Shown here: in pieces, positions 42,811 to 52,400 of the stretch
Layout: each line of letters opens with the position of its first letter
How positions within the stretch are numbered: the stretch's first letter is position 1
From: Grimontia celer
GTDB lineage: Bacteria; Pseudomonadota; Gammaproteobacteria; Enterobacterales; Vibrionaceae
Direction: 5' to 3'
Length of the DNA stretch: 64,000 nt
Assembly (NCBI RefSeq): GCF_900055185.1
Contig: NZ_FIZX01000001.1
Location: forward strand, 1,054,001-1,118,000
Position numbers and translations under genes: made by a program
Notes under the pieces: model-generated
Told to the model about the DNA's origin: nothing
The model's input: the letters and a program-made list of their open reading frames with translations, nothing else
The model's database searches: none

Positions 42811-43803
42811 TTACATTTCTTCGTAAACAAACTCTGGAGATTCGATTTCAACGCGGCGGTTTTTCGCACGGCCGTCTTCAGTATCGTTAGATGCGATAGG
42901 GTTCGTTTCACCTTCGCCCGTTACTGTTAAACGCTCAGCAGCGATACCATTGTCGATGAAGTAGTTTGCAACTGTTTGTGCACGCTCTTCAGACAGTTTT
43001 TGGTTGAATGCTTCAGAACCAACGCTGTCAGTGTGACCAATGATAACTGCAGTTGACTCTTCAAAGTCTTGCAGACGTTTCAGCATTGGCTCCAGATGTT
43101 GCGCTGCGCCATCTGAAAGTGAAGATTTACCGAATGCAAACAATTCAACTTCGTCTGCTTCAGAGAAGACGTACTTCTTGGCTTCTTCAACCACTTCTTC
43201 AACCACAACCACTTCTTCTACAACTACCGGCTCTGGCTCAGAGTGACGGCCGAAGTGGAAGGTAACACCTGCGGTAATCAGGTGGTTGTCTGCATCGAAA
43301 TAATCTTTGTCCATGTCTGGAAGGTATTGGTATTCCAGTCGAACGTTAACCAGATCGTTTGCACGGTGGTCAACACCCAGTGCTGCTAAGATAGTGTAAT
43401 CATCAACATCACCAGTGCCGACATTGCTGTTCCAGTTCCACCAAGCAACGCCCAGTTTACCGTAAATGTCAGTCAGGTCAGTCACACCTACGTTGAATTT
43501 TGGAGCCAGAGTCAATGCTGTCAAATCACCTGCGCCAGCGTTAACGCCAGTGAATGCCGTATCGAAACGACCCAGATAGTCGTAGGTCGATTCAATAGAA
43601 AAGTTATTACCGAAGTCATAACCAAGAATCAAACCACCAGCAACATCATCGTTGCTGCCACAGTCGCCAGCGTCACAGGCGTCTGTCAGTGTAGAAACAC
43701 CGAAACGACCACCCAGATAAAAGTTTGAATCATCTTGGGCGAATACACTTGCCACTGGACTTAAGGCCACGATGAGTCCAAGGCTTGTCACTGCTTTTTT
43801 CAT
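42811..43803 (-). CDS. OmpA-family outer-membrane protein
   Basis: A 330-residue protein: signal peptide (to about SVFA|QDD), an eight-stranded beta-barrel domain (about 25-185), an acidic valine/glutamate-rich linker (PVVVEEVVVVEEVVEEA) and a C-terminal peptidoglycan-binding OmpA domain (VIIGHTDSVGSEAFNQKLSEERA, then AKNRRVEI). The GxTDxxG/RRVE pattern binds diaminopimelate. Two cysteines occur close together in the barrel (CDAGDCG). A strong housekeeping gene, placed alone. Confidence 0.93.
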   Translation of the reverse strand: MKKAVTSLGLIVALSPVASVFAQDDSNFYLGGRFGVSTLTDACDAGDCGSNDDVAGGLILGYDFGNNFSIESTYDYLGRFDTAFTGVNAGAGDLTALTLAPKFNVGVTDLTDIYGKLGVAWWNWNSNVGTGDVDDYTILAALGVDHRANDLVNVRLEYQYLPDMDKDYFDADNHLITAGVTFHFGRHSEPEPVVVEEVVVVEEVVEEAKKYVFSEADEVELFAFGKSSLSDGAAQHLEPMLKRLQDFEESTAVIIGHTDSVGSEAFNQKLSEERAQTVANYFIDNGIAAERLTVTGEGETNPIASNDTEDGRAKNRRVEIESPEFVYEEM

Positions 43804-44092
43804 TTTGCTTTCTCCATTCCTTCTAGAGAGGGTTTGGAAGGTAGACTTTGGTATCTCTCATTGAGTCACCATCCTTGAGTTTGCTTTTCGCAAATCTTTT
43901 CAATCACCAACTGATATGATGATTTAATAAGCTAGGCTAGGGCTTGACACTCTGCAACACAATAGCGACATGAGAAAATCAGGCTTTTTTAATACAACAG
44001 TGTTCAAAAAGAAGTGGTTTTTCGGTGAGTTTATGTAAAGTCAGTAAGTTACAAGATTGTCAGTTACCATTCAGGGGATGGATCTCAATTGT
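43804..44092. other. intergenic region upstream of ompA-like gene
   Basis: No gene apparent. Probable long leader or promoter of the porin gene; such porin leaders are often targets of small RNAs, but none was identified. Confidence 0.35.
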
Positions 44093-44118
44093 AAAAAAAG
44101 CGCCTATCCTAGGCGCTT
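44093..44118 (-). terminator. terminator overlapping the 3' end of the DUF2786 gene
   Basis: AAGCGCCTA/TAGGCGCTT stem (44098-44118). On the minus strand it is followed by seven T residues. The stop codon lies inside the stem. Confidence 0.9.
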
Positions 44119-44793
44119 GACTGCTTGTGCTCCCGAAACTGGTCGGCTTACAGAGACCTGTTTTCCCTTCCGCATGCCTTTCTCGTAATCGTCAGTGATG
44201 TTTTTCATCGCTTCTTTCAACTGCTGCTTAAATGTTTCCCGATCGATATTTTCAAACTGCTTATCGATGTAGTCTTTGATTTTTTTGTCAGCATCACCGT
44301 CAGGGGCAATATTGGGCAGTTTTGCGAGTGCACCTTCAAGCCAGCCCATGGTGAAAGATTGAACGCGACGGTTTAATTCTACCTGCGACGTGCCTGAGCC
44401 CTGGAAACTGTTTCTGAACTGGCCAATGTGCTCGTTCATTTCTCGGTAGACGATATCGAAAGCAAAAGCGGCAAAGATGGCACGATCTGCATCGCCGATA
44501 AACTCTGCTTTCTTTAGACCTTTATAATTAGTCAGCACGCACTCCACGCCAAAGCGCGTATTGATGCCACGGATAATTTTGAGAATAGCGTCACTGATGG
44601 AAGTTGGCAGCAGGGTTTCTGACGTGGTTTTGCCCATACTGATAAAGTCGATGTCGTCTTGATCAAGCCCATACTTCTTCATCAACCGCTGAGCCATTTT
44701 GATGGCTTGCGCTGCTTCATTGATGTTAGAGGAATTACTTAGTTCCAGACACTTAGCAATTTTCTTTAGGGCTTTGCGTTTCGCTTCAGACAT
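44104..44793 (-). CDS. DUF2786 family protein
   Basis: A 229-residue protein with the N-terminal DUF2786 motif (ALKKIAKCLELSNSSNINEAAQAIKMAQRLMKKYGLDQDDI, about 8-50). The rest is helical and lysine-rich, ending in RPVSGAQAVKRLG. Such proteins are widespread in phages, plasmids and chromosomes; the function is unknown. It stands alone with its own terminator, and no phage genes are nearby. Confidence 0.83.
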   Translation of the reverse strand: MSEAKRKALKKIAKCLELSNSSNINEAAQAIKMAQRLMKKYGLDQDDIDFISMGKTTSETLLPTSISDAILKIIRGINTRFGVECVLTNYKGLKKAEFIGDADRAIFAAFAFDIVYREMNEHIGQFRNSFQGSGTSQVELNRRVQSFTMGWLEGALAKLPNIAPDGDADKKIKDYIDKQFENIDRETFKQQLKEAMKNITDDYEKGMRKGKQVSVSRPVSGAQAVKRLG

Positions 44794-45007
44794 TCACTTC
44801 ACCACTGAAAAAACGGGAGCAGTATTTTACCGCTTTCAGGCCGTTTTACCAAACTTCGCCGTATGCTTGAGCAAATATCAATCAGTTAAGGTAATTTGAA
44901 AAAGTTCAGGGGCATTTTGCAAAATATCCGGTTTTTCTCAAAGTTGTGAAAGTGGAAGTCGGCTAGGGCGGTCAGATTTAGCAAGTGATGAAATAAGGAC
45001 GGCGAAG

Positions 45008-45919
45008 ATGGTTCACATGACAAAGTTAACGCTGAAAAACCTGACGATGGCTTTGGTCGCGATGACCTTCTTTGCCGCCAATTCGGTATTGTGCCGAATG
45101 GCATTAGCGGAAAGCGATATAGATCCGGCGTCTTTCACTTCGATTCGTTTGGTATCGGGCGCGTTGGTGCTTTATATCCTCTCCTATATTTTTAGCTCCA
45201 AAGACAGTGAGTCATCGAAATGTGCATTGGTTCAACAACCGATGGAACATTGGCTCGCAGCAGCCATGCTATTTCTGTATGCAGCGACATTCTCCTTTGC
45301 CTATATGTATCTGGAAACCGGTATTGGCGCGCTCATTCTGTTCGCTTTCGTTCAACTTACCATGTTCGCATACAGCCACCACAAGGAAGGTGGCGCGAGT
45401 GGATTAGAGTATATCGGGGCATTAATTGCTGTCGCAGGACTCGGTTACATGGTTTCTCCTGGAATGAACGCGCCAGATACTTGGGGTGCAGGCTTGATGG
45501 CGATTTCTGGCGTGGCATGGGGCATTTACAGCGTGCTTGGAAAGGAAATGAAAGTGCCGCAGCTCCCAGCTAACTGTATTAACTTCCGTTTGAGTATCTT
45601 TTTCGTAGTCCCATTCTTTTTGCTCAACATTCCAATGAATACTGTGTCTTCGGCGGGTATTTGGTTGGCGGTTCTATCTGGTGCAGGGGCGTCTGCGATT
45701 GGTTATGCAATTTGGTATGGTGTCGTTCAGCAGTTCAAAGCGACTCAAGCTGGCGTTATGCAGTTATCAGTACCAATCATTGCGGCGATTGCTGGTTACA
45801 TGCTGATGGATGAAACGCTGACATTGAGAATGGTCATCTCTGCTGCAGTGATTCTGTTCGGTATAACCGTGACCTTTCTGGGCAAAGAGAATAAGCAATC
45901 GTCATTGGCAAGGGACTAA
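45008..45919 (+). CDS. EamA/DMT-family transporter
   Basis: A 303-residue inner-membrane protein with about ten hydrophobic helices in two EamA repeats (TFFAANSVLCRMAL and the later GAGASAIGYAIWYGVV). An AAGGA site precedes ATG 45008 (ATG 45017 is also possible). DMT proteins export amino acids, nucleosides or drugs; the substrate here is unknown. Confidence 0.87.
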   Translation: MVHMTKLTLKNLTMALVAMTFFAANSVLCRMALAESDIDPASFTSIRLVSGALVLYILSYIFSSKDSESSKCALVQQPMEHWLAAAMLFLYAATFSFAYMYLETGIGALILFAFVQLTMFAYSHHKEGGASGLEYIGALIAVAGLGYMVSPGMNAPDTWGAGLMAISGVAWGIYSVLGKEMKVPQLPANCINFRLSIFFVVPFFLLNIPMNTVSSAGIWLAVLSGAGASAIGYAIWYGVVQQFKATQAGVMQLSVPIIAAIAGYMLMDETLTLRMVISAAVILFGITVTFLGKENKQSSLARD

Positions 45920-45935
45920 GGTTAACGGGACTTGG

Positions 45936-46847
45936 TTACCACTCCTTAAAACTGGACGCATTTTCGGACGTCATCAATCGAGTGGGAATAAGCACGTTTA
46001 CTTCTTCGATTTGTCCTTCTTTAAGCCACTTTGCAGCTATCTGAACGGCCTCACGACTCATCGTTTCCGGCGATTGAATAGAGGAGCCAATCCAGTTTGG
46101 TCTGCGTTCAAGAAAAGCGGTTTTTGCATCTGGACTGCCATCAACAGAAATAATCACTGCTTTGGAGTTAGCCTGAAGTAGCGCGCTTTCAGCCCCCAAA
46201 GCTGTACGATCATTGATGGCAAAAATGCCGTCAATATCATCATAAAGCTGCAAGGCATAAGCCATTTTCTCCAGTCCACCTTCAACACTGCCAGTGCCAT
46301 TCAGTGAGTCTCCCAGTAAATGGAGTTTCGGATGTTTGGATAGTGCCTCTTTACAGCCCTGAACACGCTCTACAGCCGCAGACACCTGCGGCCCGTTAAT
46401 GATAAGTACATTTCCTTGTCCGTCAAGAACACGAGCTAAGCCATCGCAGGCGACCTGTCCCGCACGGATGTTATCGGTCGTTACAGTGGCAGTTGCTCCA
46501 TCAGCTCGCACGTCAATTGCGAACACCGGAATACCGGCATTGGAAAGTTTTTGAACGGTGGGACCAATTTTGTGTTCGTCTGAGGCAACAAGAAATACCA
46601 CATCTACTTCTTCAGCCATAAATTCATCAAGTTGGCGAACTTGCCTTGGGTGGTCATAGGCACTTGAGCGAACAAGAAGGACGCTGTCATCACCAAAGCG
46701 ATTGGAAACTTCCTCTTTGATCGTACGCACCACAGTAATGAAATAGGGATTAGTGAGATCAGTGACGCTGACTCCGGCTTTGATGGCAGCCGCGGCGGGC
46801 GGCTGCATCAAAATGAAAAGAATAACTATAAGTAGCGCTTTCGGCAT
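45936..46847 (-). CDS. additional periplasmic binding protein, candidate sensor partner
   Basis: A 303-residue protein with a signal peptide (MPKALLIVILFILMQPPAAAA) and the type I periplasmic-binding fold (VSVTDLTNPYFITVVRTIKEE, then VDVVFLVASDEHKIGPTV and GIFAINDRTALGA). It starts 5 bp after the ATP-binding subunit, as the last gene of the sugar transporter operon. The operon already has a binding protein (48775-49797), to which this one is only distantly similar. An adjacent TorS-like kinase has a periplasmic sensor domain; TorT/TorS-type pairs suggest this protein could present the ligand to it. That function is inference. Confidence 0.78.
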   Translation of the reverse strand: MPKALLIVILFILMQPPAAAAIKAGVSVTDLTNPYFITVVRTIKEEVSNRFGDDSVLLVRSSAYDHPRQVRQLDEFMAEEVDVVFLVASDEHKIGPTVQKLSNAGIPVFAIDVRADGATATVTTDNIRAGQVACDGLARVLDGQGNVLIINGPQVSAAVERVQGCKEALSKHPKLHLLGDSLNGTGSVEGGLEKMAYALQLYDDIDGIFAINDRTALGAESALLQANSKAVIISVDGSPDAKTAFLERRPNWIGSSIQSPETMSREAVQIAAKWLKEGQIEEVNVLIPTRLMTSENASSFKEW

Positions 46848-46852
46848 GCAAG

Positions 46853-47650
46853 CTAAGCCTCAGACGTTTCGATGGTTTGCCCCGGTTCCATTGCCCCCGT
46901 CATGATTGCGACGGCATCATTCATAGTGTGGGTCTGCGGAGTGATGATGTCCACCCGCTTGCCCAGGCGGTGAATGTGGACACGATCAGCCACTTCAAAA
47001 ACGTGAGGCATGTTATGGCTGATCAGCACCACAGGAAGCCCACGGTTTTTCACTTCGAGGATCAAATCCAACACCCGCCGGGATTCCTTCACGCCCAAAG
47101 CGGCGGTGGGTTCATCCATAATCACAACTTTTGAGCCAAACAGAGCAGAACGGGCCACGGCAACCCCTTGGCGTTGCCCTCCTGAGAGCGTTTCTACGGC
47201 CTGAGTGATGTCCTGAATCGTCATTAAACCAAGCTCTGTGAGCTTTTCCTTGGCTTTATCTCGCATCGCTTTCTTGTCCAGCATGCGGAACCATTTGCCG
47301 CGCCAGTCGGAATGACGAATTTCCCGACCCAAAAAGAGGTTGTCTGCGATATTGAGGGCAGGGGAAACCGCCAGGTTCTGGTAAACCGTTTCGATACCGG
47401 CTTCACGGGCTTGCATTGGGTTGGAGAACTTAACGCGCTCTCCATCCAAAATGATTTCCCCAGCGTCGGGGATCAGTGCGCCAGAAAGTGCTTTGATCAA
47501 ACTGGATTTCCCGGCGCCGTTGTCGCCGATAACAGCCAGAATTTCTCCGGGCATCAAGTCGAAATCGGCGCCATCTAGCGCGGTAACGCGACCATAGCGC
47601 TTAACCAGCCCTCTGGCTTGAAGTACAGGCGTATTGTTTTCACTACTCAT
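46853..47650 (-). CDS. sugar ABC transporter ATP-binding subunit (FrcA-like)
   Basis: A 265-residue ATPase: Walker A GDNGAGKSS (about 42-50), signature LSGGQRQG, Walker B VVIMDEPTAAL and a switch H (LISHNM). Unlike RbsA-type subunits it has a single ATPase domain, as in FrcA. It overlaps the permease by 4 bp (ATGA), with GGAGG before ATG 47650. An upstream in-frame ATG at 47671 would overlap the permease further. The transported sugar is most likely fructose or ribose. Confidence 0.88.
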   Translation of the reverse strand: MSSENNTPVLQARGLVKRYGRVTALDGADFDLMPGEILAVIGDNGAGKSSLIKALSGALIPDAGEIILDGERVKFSNPMQAREAGIETVYQNLAVSPALNIADNLFLGREIRHSDWRGKWFRMLDKKAMRDKAKEKLTELGLMTIQDITQAVETLSGGQRQGVAVARSALFGSKVVIMDEPTAALGVKESRRVLDLILEVKNRGLPVVLISHNMPHVFEVADRVHIHRLGKRVDIITPQTHTMNDAVAIMTGAMEPGQTIETSEA

Positions 47651-48687
47651 GATGCCACCCTCCGGATCCATTGGTCGATACTGACTGCCACGATGATGAG
47701 AATGCCGACAGTGAACTCCTGCCAGAGTACGTCAACACCCAGTAACGCCAGCCCGTTTCTAAATACGCCAACAATCAGCGCCCCAATTAAAGTGCCAAAG
47801 ATAGAGCCTCGACCGCCAAAGAGACTGGTTCCGCCGATCACTACGGCGGTAATGGAGTCCAGATTGGCGGTGAAACCAGCTTGTGGACTGACTGAGCCGA
47901 TTCGTCCAATCAGTACCCAGGCCGCAAGACCACATATCACGCCAGCGAGTATGTAAACTGACAGCAGAATTTTGCGTGTTCGGATACCGGCAAGTCGAGC
48001 CGCATCGGGGTCATCGCCCGTTGCGTAAACGTGCCGCCCCCAAGCTGTCCAGTTGAGGGCATACCAGATGATCACAAATAGCAGCAGCATAAAGATGGAA
48101 CTGTAGGCGATGCGAGCACCAAAGAACTCAATAGTATTGCCAAGCCACTGTAACAGTGGAGCTTGCTGGTCAATGACTTGAGAGCGGATTGTCTGGCTGT
48201 TCGAATACCAAAGGTTCAAAGCAAAAAAGATGTTCCACGTACCCAATGTGGCAATAAACGGCGGGAGCTTAATCCGTGAGACTAAAAGGCCGTTGATTAA
48301 GCCGCATATTGCGCCGACGGATAATCCTGCCAACAAAGCAACGGGGGCGGAAAAGCCATAGTCTATGGCTGATCTTCCCATCACCACAGAAGTGAGGACC
48401 ATGATGGCACCGACCGACAAATCAATGCCCGCGGTCAGAATAATCAGGGTTTGCGCGATTCCAATGACACCAATGATAGTAACTTGCTGTAGCACCAGAG
48501 AAAGATTAAACGGGTGGAAGAAACGATCGCCAACCAAGGTGGAAAATACCGCAACAGCAATGATCAGAACGAGAAAAGGGGCGGCTGTTGGGTGATTATG
48601 TAAATAGAGTTGAATACGCTGTCCAACGCTAAAACCTTGATGGAGTTGGTCTCCAAGGGTGCGGTTTTGTTCAGATGAAGATGACAT
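47647..48687 (-). CDS. sugar ABC transporter permease (FrcC-like)
   Basis: A 346-residue permease of the RbsC/FrcC (BPD_transp_2) class with about nine or ten helices. Motifs include QTLIILTAGIDLSVGAIM, INGLLVSRIKLPPFIATLGTW and LFGGRGSIFGTLIGALIVGVFRNGLALLGV. It is flanked by a binding protein and an ATPase. Between it and the upstream frcB-like gene lies a hairpin with a U-rich tail that probably makes the binding protein more abundant than the membrane subunits. Confidence 0.9.
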   Translation of the reverse strand: MSSSSEQNRTLGDQLHQGFSVGQRIQLYLHNHPTAAPFLVLIIAVAVFSTLVGDRFFHPFNLSLVLQQVTIIGVIGIAQTLIILTAGIDLSVGAIMVLTSVVMGRSAIDYGFSAPVALLAGLSVGAICGLINGLLVSRIKLPPFIATLGTWNIFFALNLWYSNSQTIRSQVIDQQAPLLQWLGNTIEFFGARIAYSSIFMLLLFVIIWYALNWTAWGRHVYATGDDPDAARLAGIRTRKILLSVYILAGVICGLAAWVLIGRIGSVSPQAGFTANLDSITAVVIGGTSLFGGRGSIFGTLIGALIVGVFRNGLALLGVDVLWQEFTVGILIIVAVSIDQWIRRVAS

Positions 48688-48734
48688 TTATTGCTCCTGA
48701 GTGCGTCCGTGTCCAGACAGGAAATGTCCGAGAT

Positions 48735-48762
48735 AAGAAAAGAGAGGGAATGGCTCCCTCTC
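48735..48762 (-). terminator. intercistronic partial terminator between frcB- and frcC-like genes
   Basis: GAGAGGGA/TCCCTCTC stem with a 5-nt loop. On the minus strand it is followed by TTTTCTT. The position after the binding-protein gene suits a leaky terminator. Confidence 0.75.
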
Positions 48763-48774
48763 GAAACAAAGGGG

Positions 48775-49797
48775 TTAGCCCCAGCACTTGCCTTTACCTT
48801 CTTTCGAGGTAGATGAAGACACACCGTTAACAGGCTCATCAGTGATAAGTTCTACGCCGGTATCAAAGAACGATTTGCCCGGTGTCGCACCCGGTTTTAC
48901 GCCAGATTTCGCGTATTCCACCACCGCTTCGACACCCAGTGATGCCATCTTGAGAGGGAACTGCATAGACGTCGCGCCGATCACCCCTGCTTCGACGTTA
49001 TCCACACCTGGGCAGCCGCCATCGACAGAAACAATAATTACGTCATCTTCACGGCCTACCGCTTTGAGGGCTTCATAAGCGCCAGCTGCAGCAGGTTCAT
49101 TGATGGTGTAGACGAGGTTTACGCTGGGATCTTTCTGGAGCAGGTTTTCCATTGCGCGGCGGCCGCCTTCCTCTGAACCTTGGGTCACGTCGTTACCCAC
49201 GATGCGAGAGTCATCTTCGTCGCGGTTAATATCGGGATTTTTAGTATCGATACCAAATCCTGTGAGAAATCCCTGATTACGCGCAACATCGACAGTGATG
49301 TTGGCGGTGCTCAAATCCAGCAGCGCGATTCGGGCGTCTTTTGCGTTGTCACCCAACTTTGCCTTCGCCCACTGTCCGATCATTTCGCCAGCCTTGAAAT
49401 TGTCTGTTGCAAAGGTGGCATCAGCGACGCTGGCAGGGGAGAACGGGGTGTCCAGCGCGATAACAAGCACGCCTGCGTCACGGGCGCGTTTGACAACCGG
49501 TGCGAGTGCCTGTGGATCGCTAGGGGTGATGAGAATCCCTTTTGCACCGGCGGCAACCAGATTCTCAATTGCCTGAACCTGAGAGTCAGTATCACCGTCG
49601 AAACGGCCTGCGAATGAACTGACTTTTGCGCCCAAGTCACTTGCTTTTGCTTCAGCGCCTTCCTTCATTTTCACGAAAAATGGATTGGTATTGGTTTTGG
49701 TAATAAGACCAATTAGCACTTCTTCTGCGGAAGCCTGTGCCAGCGGCAAGGCTGCAAACATAGCGGCAATAGCGGTTTTGCGTAACAGCGTTTTCAT
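48775..49797 (-). CDS. periplasmic sugar-binding protein (FrcB-like)
   Basis: A 340-residue lipid-free secreted protein (signal [26 protein letters not shown]). Type I binding-fold blocks are visible: [37 protein letters not shown] and [23 protein letters not shown]. The sequence resembles the fructose-binding FrcB of rhizobia. It is the first transporter gene, behind the kinase gene by 104 bp. The C-terminal [13 protein letters not shown] tail carries a lone cysteine. Confidence 0.88.
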   Translation of the reverse strand: MKTLLRKTAIAAMFAALPLAQASAEEVLIGLITKTNTNPFFVKMKEGAEAKASDLGAKVSSFAGRFDGDTDSQVQAIENLVAAGAKGILITPSDPQALAPVVKRARDAGVLVIALDTPFSPASVADATFATDNFKAGEMIGQWAKAKLGDNAKDARIALLDLSTANITVDVARNQGFLTGFGIDTKNPDINRDEDDSRIVGNDVTQGSEEGGRRAMENLLQKDPSVNLVYTINEPAAAGAYEALKAVGREDDVIIVSVDGGCPGVDNVEAGVIGATSMQFPLKMASLGVEAVVEYAKSGVKPGATPGKSFFDTGVELITDEPVNGVSSSTSKEGKGKCWG

Positions 49798-49901
49798 AGC
49801 AGATCTCCTTGTGTCTTTGTCTTTTCAAATACACTGGCAAATGAAAACGAATGAACGGTTTCAATTCGTGAATCTTGCTGTTCACAATTGAAATAAAGCG
49901 G

Positions 49902-52400
49902 CTAACTGTTTGAATGTGTTGGAAAGAGAGATAAGTGAAGCTGACGATAACTTATTGGTTTTGTGATCAAAGGCCAGTCAGGTTGGTAGCCAAATTGCTC
50001 AGAAAGCTGGCTGGCAGGGAGTCCAGACATCAGAACAAAGTGAAGGTCAGGGAATAGATTAAGCGCTTTGCTGCGCAGCCAAATCCCGGTTTCTTTGCTG
50101 CCAAGATTGATGTCACTGAGTACACAATCGAAGGAGATATCTTGAAGTGTTGTCAGCGCTTCGCTCGCTGAATGAACCACTGTGACTTTTGCGCCGTCGT
50201 TTTCCAGAAGGGCTTTGATGGGTAGGGATACATCATCATCATCATCCACCAACAAAACCCTACGGTTGCCAACACGGGTAACGGTTTCAGGGAGCAATTC
50301 TGAAGCGTTATCGCTACGTTTTTCCTGCGTGAGGGGAAACATAATGCTGATTTGAGTGCCAACGCCCAACCGCGAGCTGATAGCAATTTCACCATGGGAT
50401 TGCTCGACAAAGCCATACACCATGCTCAAGCCAAGGCCGCTGCCTTGCCCCTTTTCTTTGGTGGTGAAAAAGGGCTCCATCACTTTGGTCATCACATCCG
50501 CTGCAATGCCATTGCCGGTATCAGAAATCTCCAACAATACCGCTTCCTGATTACCATCGAGCATCTGACAGGCACGGCTAGAAAGGGTGACGATGCCACC
50601 TTCTGGCATCGCGGTATTGGCATTGAGAAGCATGTTGATCAACGCGTTCTCCAATCCACTTTTATCCAGGTAAACCCAGCTTTCATGTTCAGAAAGATCC
50701 AGTGACAGTCGGCTTGTGCCATCCAGCGTGTATTCCAGAAGATCGGCAAGTTCCCACAACGTTTGTTCTAGGTTTACGGGTTCTGGATGAAGCGGCTGTC
50801 GGCGGCTGAAAGCCAGTAGCCTGTCGACTAATTGTGTGCCTTTCTCTGTAACCGATAGGGCGCGGTTTAGATAGGTTCTGTTGTTTCCCTCAAGCGGGGC
50901 ATTCATATCCAACAGTTCAAGGTTGCCACCAAGGGCTGAGAGCAGATTATTGAAGTCATGTGCGATGCCGCCAGTCAGCTGTCCCAGCGTTTCCATTTTC
51001 TGCGCCTGACGTAATTTCAGATCTATCTGACGGCTTTCGGTTAAATCTCGGTACAGGGTGATAAAGCCGCCCGAAGGAAGGGGTTGGCTTCGGTATTCGA
51101 CGATTCTGCCGTCCTTGAATTGACGTTCAAACACCTGTGGCTCCATGTGGCGCTGTGCAATGGTCTCTTTTTCATCGAGAGATTCCTGATCACTTTGCAA
51201 CAGTGAAGGCGTTATCAATGCCTGAACATCTTCAATATGCATGCCTTCATTTAACTTTTGGGGATTAATCCCCAGCAATGCAACATACTTGCGGTTCCAG
51301 ACCAACAGGCGGTTGTCTTTGTCAAAGGCACTTAGTCCATCCTGCATATCGTGGAACAAGGTTTCTAACAGAAGCTTCTGGCGAGACAAGTCGCCTGTGA
51401 CACGAGCTTTTTCGATTGCATTGTATTGGAACGCTTTGAAAGCACTCGCGAGCTTACCGATTTCATCCTGACGGGGAATGTTGATAGGTTCATGTTCTGT
51501 GTTACCACTGGCGAGGCTAATCATTTCATCAGTGACTCGTTGAAGGTCTTTTGCCATGCGATCATTAAAACGATAGAGGTAGAACACGCCAACGGTGAGA
51601 GAGAGTAGGATGAATGCCATAAGCAGCGCAACATGATTGATGGCTTTTCTTGCGAGGAGTTGCTGTTCGTTGACATCATTCTGATGGGTTTGAACAATCT
51701 CCGTCACGTAGTCAGCCATTCTCTCTGACTGCGCGCGAATAGAGGCCAGTAAGAAGGCGTTTTCTGAACGCAATGCGTTGATTTGTTCGTTACTGCGGGA
51801 CAGGGTTGCCAGCACTGGTGAAACACTACGAGACAAAGTGGGATTGTTAACGGCTGCTTTTTCAATGCTGACCATCACCTGTTCTATCCATCCTGACTGG
51901 ATCCGGGTGGGATCCTTGCGGAAAGCATCGACAAATCCTTTGCCAAATGAATAGGTTTCAAGTTCATCCAGCGAGAACTGCTGGGCCATCAAGTCTTCGC
52001 GAATAAACAATTCACTTTCGACGTTGGCCATCAGTTTGGTGAGCGTGTTTTCTACTTCTTGATAACGTTTCCCAAGCTCTAGGGCATAATCTGGATTTGT
52101 CAGTTTGGCGGCATTCTCCCGCAATGCTTTTGCTCTGGCGTAGAGCTGGGCTTTTTCGTTTTGTACCTGAAAAGGGCGAGCAGAGGAAGCGGTATAAGGC
52201 GCCATTGCTGCAATTTGAGCAACACCTTCAGAGAGATTCAATGCCGTTTGCGTATCGGTCAGAGTAGTTTCCGTGACGCGATCGAGCAGGTATTGATTCT
52301 GCCATAACGTAAACAGGGAAAAGCCCGCCATTAGTGTGGTGAGAAGCAATAACACCGACAGTGTTAGCATTAAATGCGGGCGAATACTTTGGCTTCGCAT
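49902..52400 (-). CDS. TorS-like hybrid sensor histidine kinase
   Basis: An 832-residue kinase. Helix 1 (about 10-32), a periplasmic helical sensor (33-258), helix 2 (259-277), HAMP (280-330), a PAS-like domain (350-455, ending TLYRDLTESRQ), HisKA with H481 (GGIAHDFNNLLSAL), an ATPase domain (N-box LLNANTAMPEGG, DTGNGIA, GQGSGLGLSMVYGFVEQSHG) and a receiver with D763 (VLSDINLG). No HPt domain, unlike TorS. It begins within the stop codon of the regulator (TAATG). It probably senses a sugar, directly or through a binding protein, and controls the transporter behind it. Confidence 0.9.
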   Translation of the reverse strand: MRSQSIRPHLMLTLSVLLLLTTLMAGFSLFTLWQNQYLLDRVTETTLTDTQTALNLSEGVAQIAAMAPYTASSARPFQVQNEKAQLYARAKALRENAAKLTNPDYALELGKRYQEVENTLTKLMANVESELFIREDLMAQQFSLDELETYSFGKGFVDAFRKDPTRIQSGWIEQVMVSIEKAAVNNPTLSRSVSPVLATLSRSNEQINALRSENAFLLASIRAQSERMADYVTEIVQTHQNDVNEQQLLARKAINHVALLMAFILLSLTVGVFYLYRFNDRMAKDLQRVTDEMISLASGNTEHEPINIPRQDEIGKLASAFKAFQYNAIEKARVTGDLSRQKLLLETLFHDMQDGLSAFDKDNRLLVWNRKYVALLGINPQKLNEGMHIEDVQALITPSLLQSDQESLDEKETIAQRHMEPQVFERQFKDGRIVEYRSQPLPSGGFITLYRDLTESRQIDLKLRQAQKMETLGQLTGGIAHDFNNLLSALGGNLELLDMNAPLEGNNRTYLNRALSVTEKGTQLVDRLLAFSRRQPLHPEPVNLEQTLWELADLLEYTLDGTSRLSLDLSEHESWVYLDKSGLENALINMLLNANTAMPEGGIVTLSSRACQMLDGNQEAVLLEISDTGNGIAADVMTKVMEPFFTTKEKGQGSGLGLSMVYGFVEQSHGEIAISSRLGVGTQISIMFPLTQEKRSDNASELLPETVTRVGNRRVLLVDDDDDVSLPIKALLENDGAKVTVVHSASEALTTLQDISFDCVLSDINLGSKETGIWLRSKALNLFPDLHFVLMSGLPASQLSEQFGYQPDWPLITKPISYRQLHLSLFPTHSNS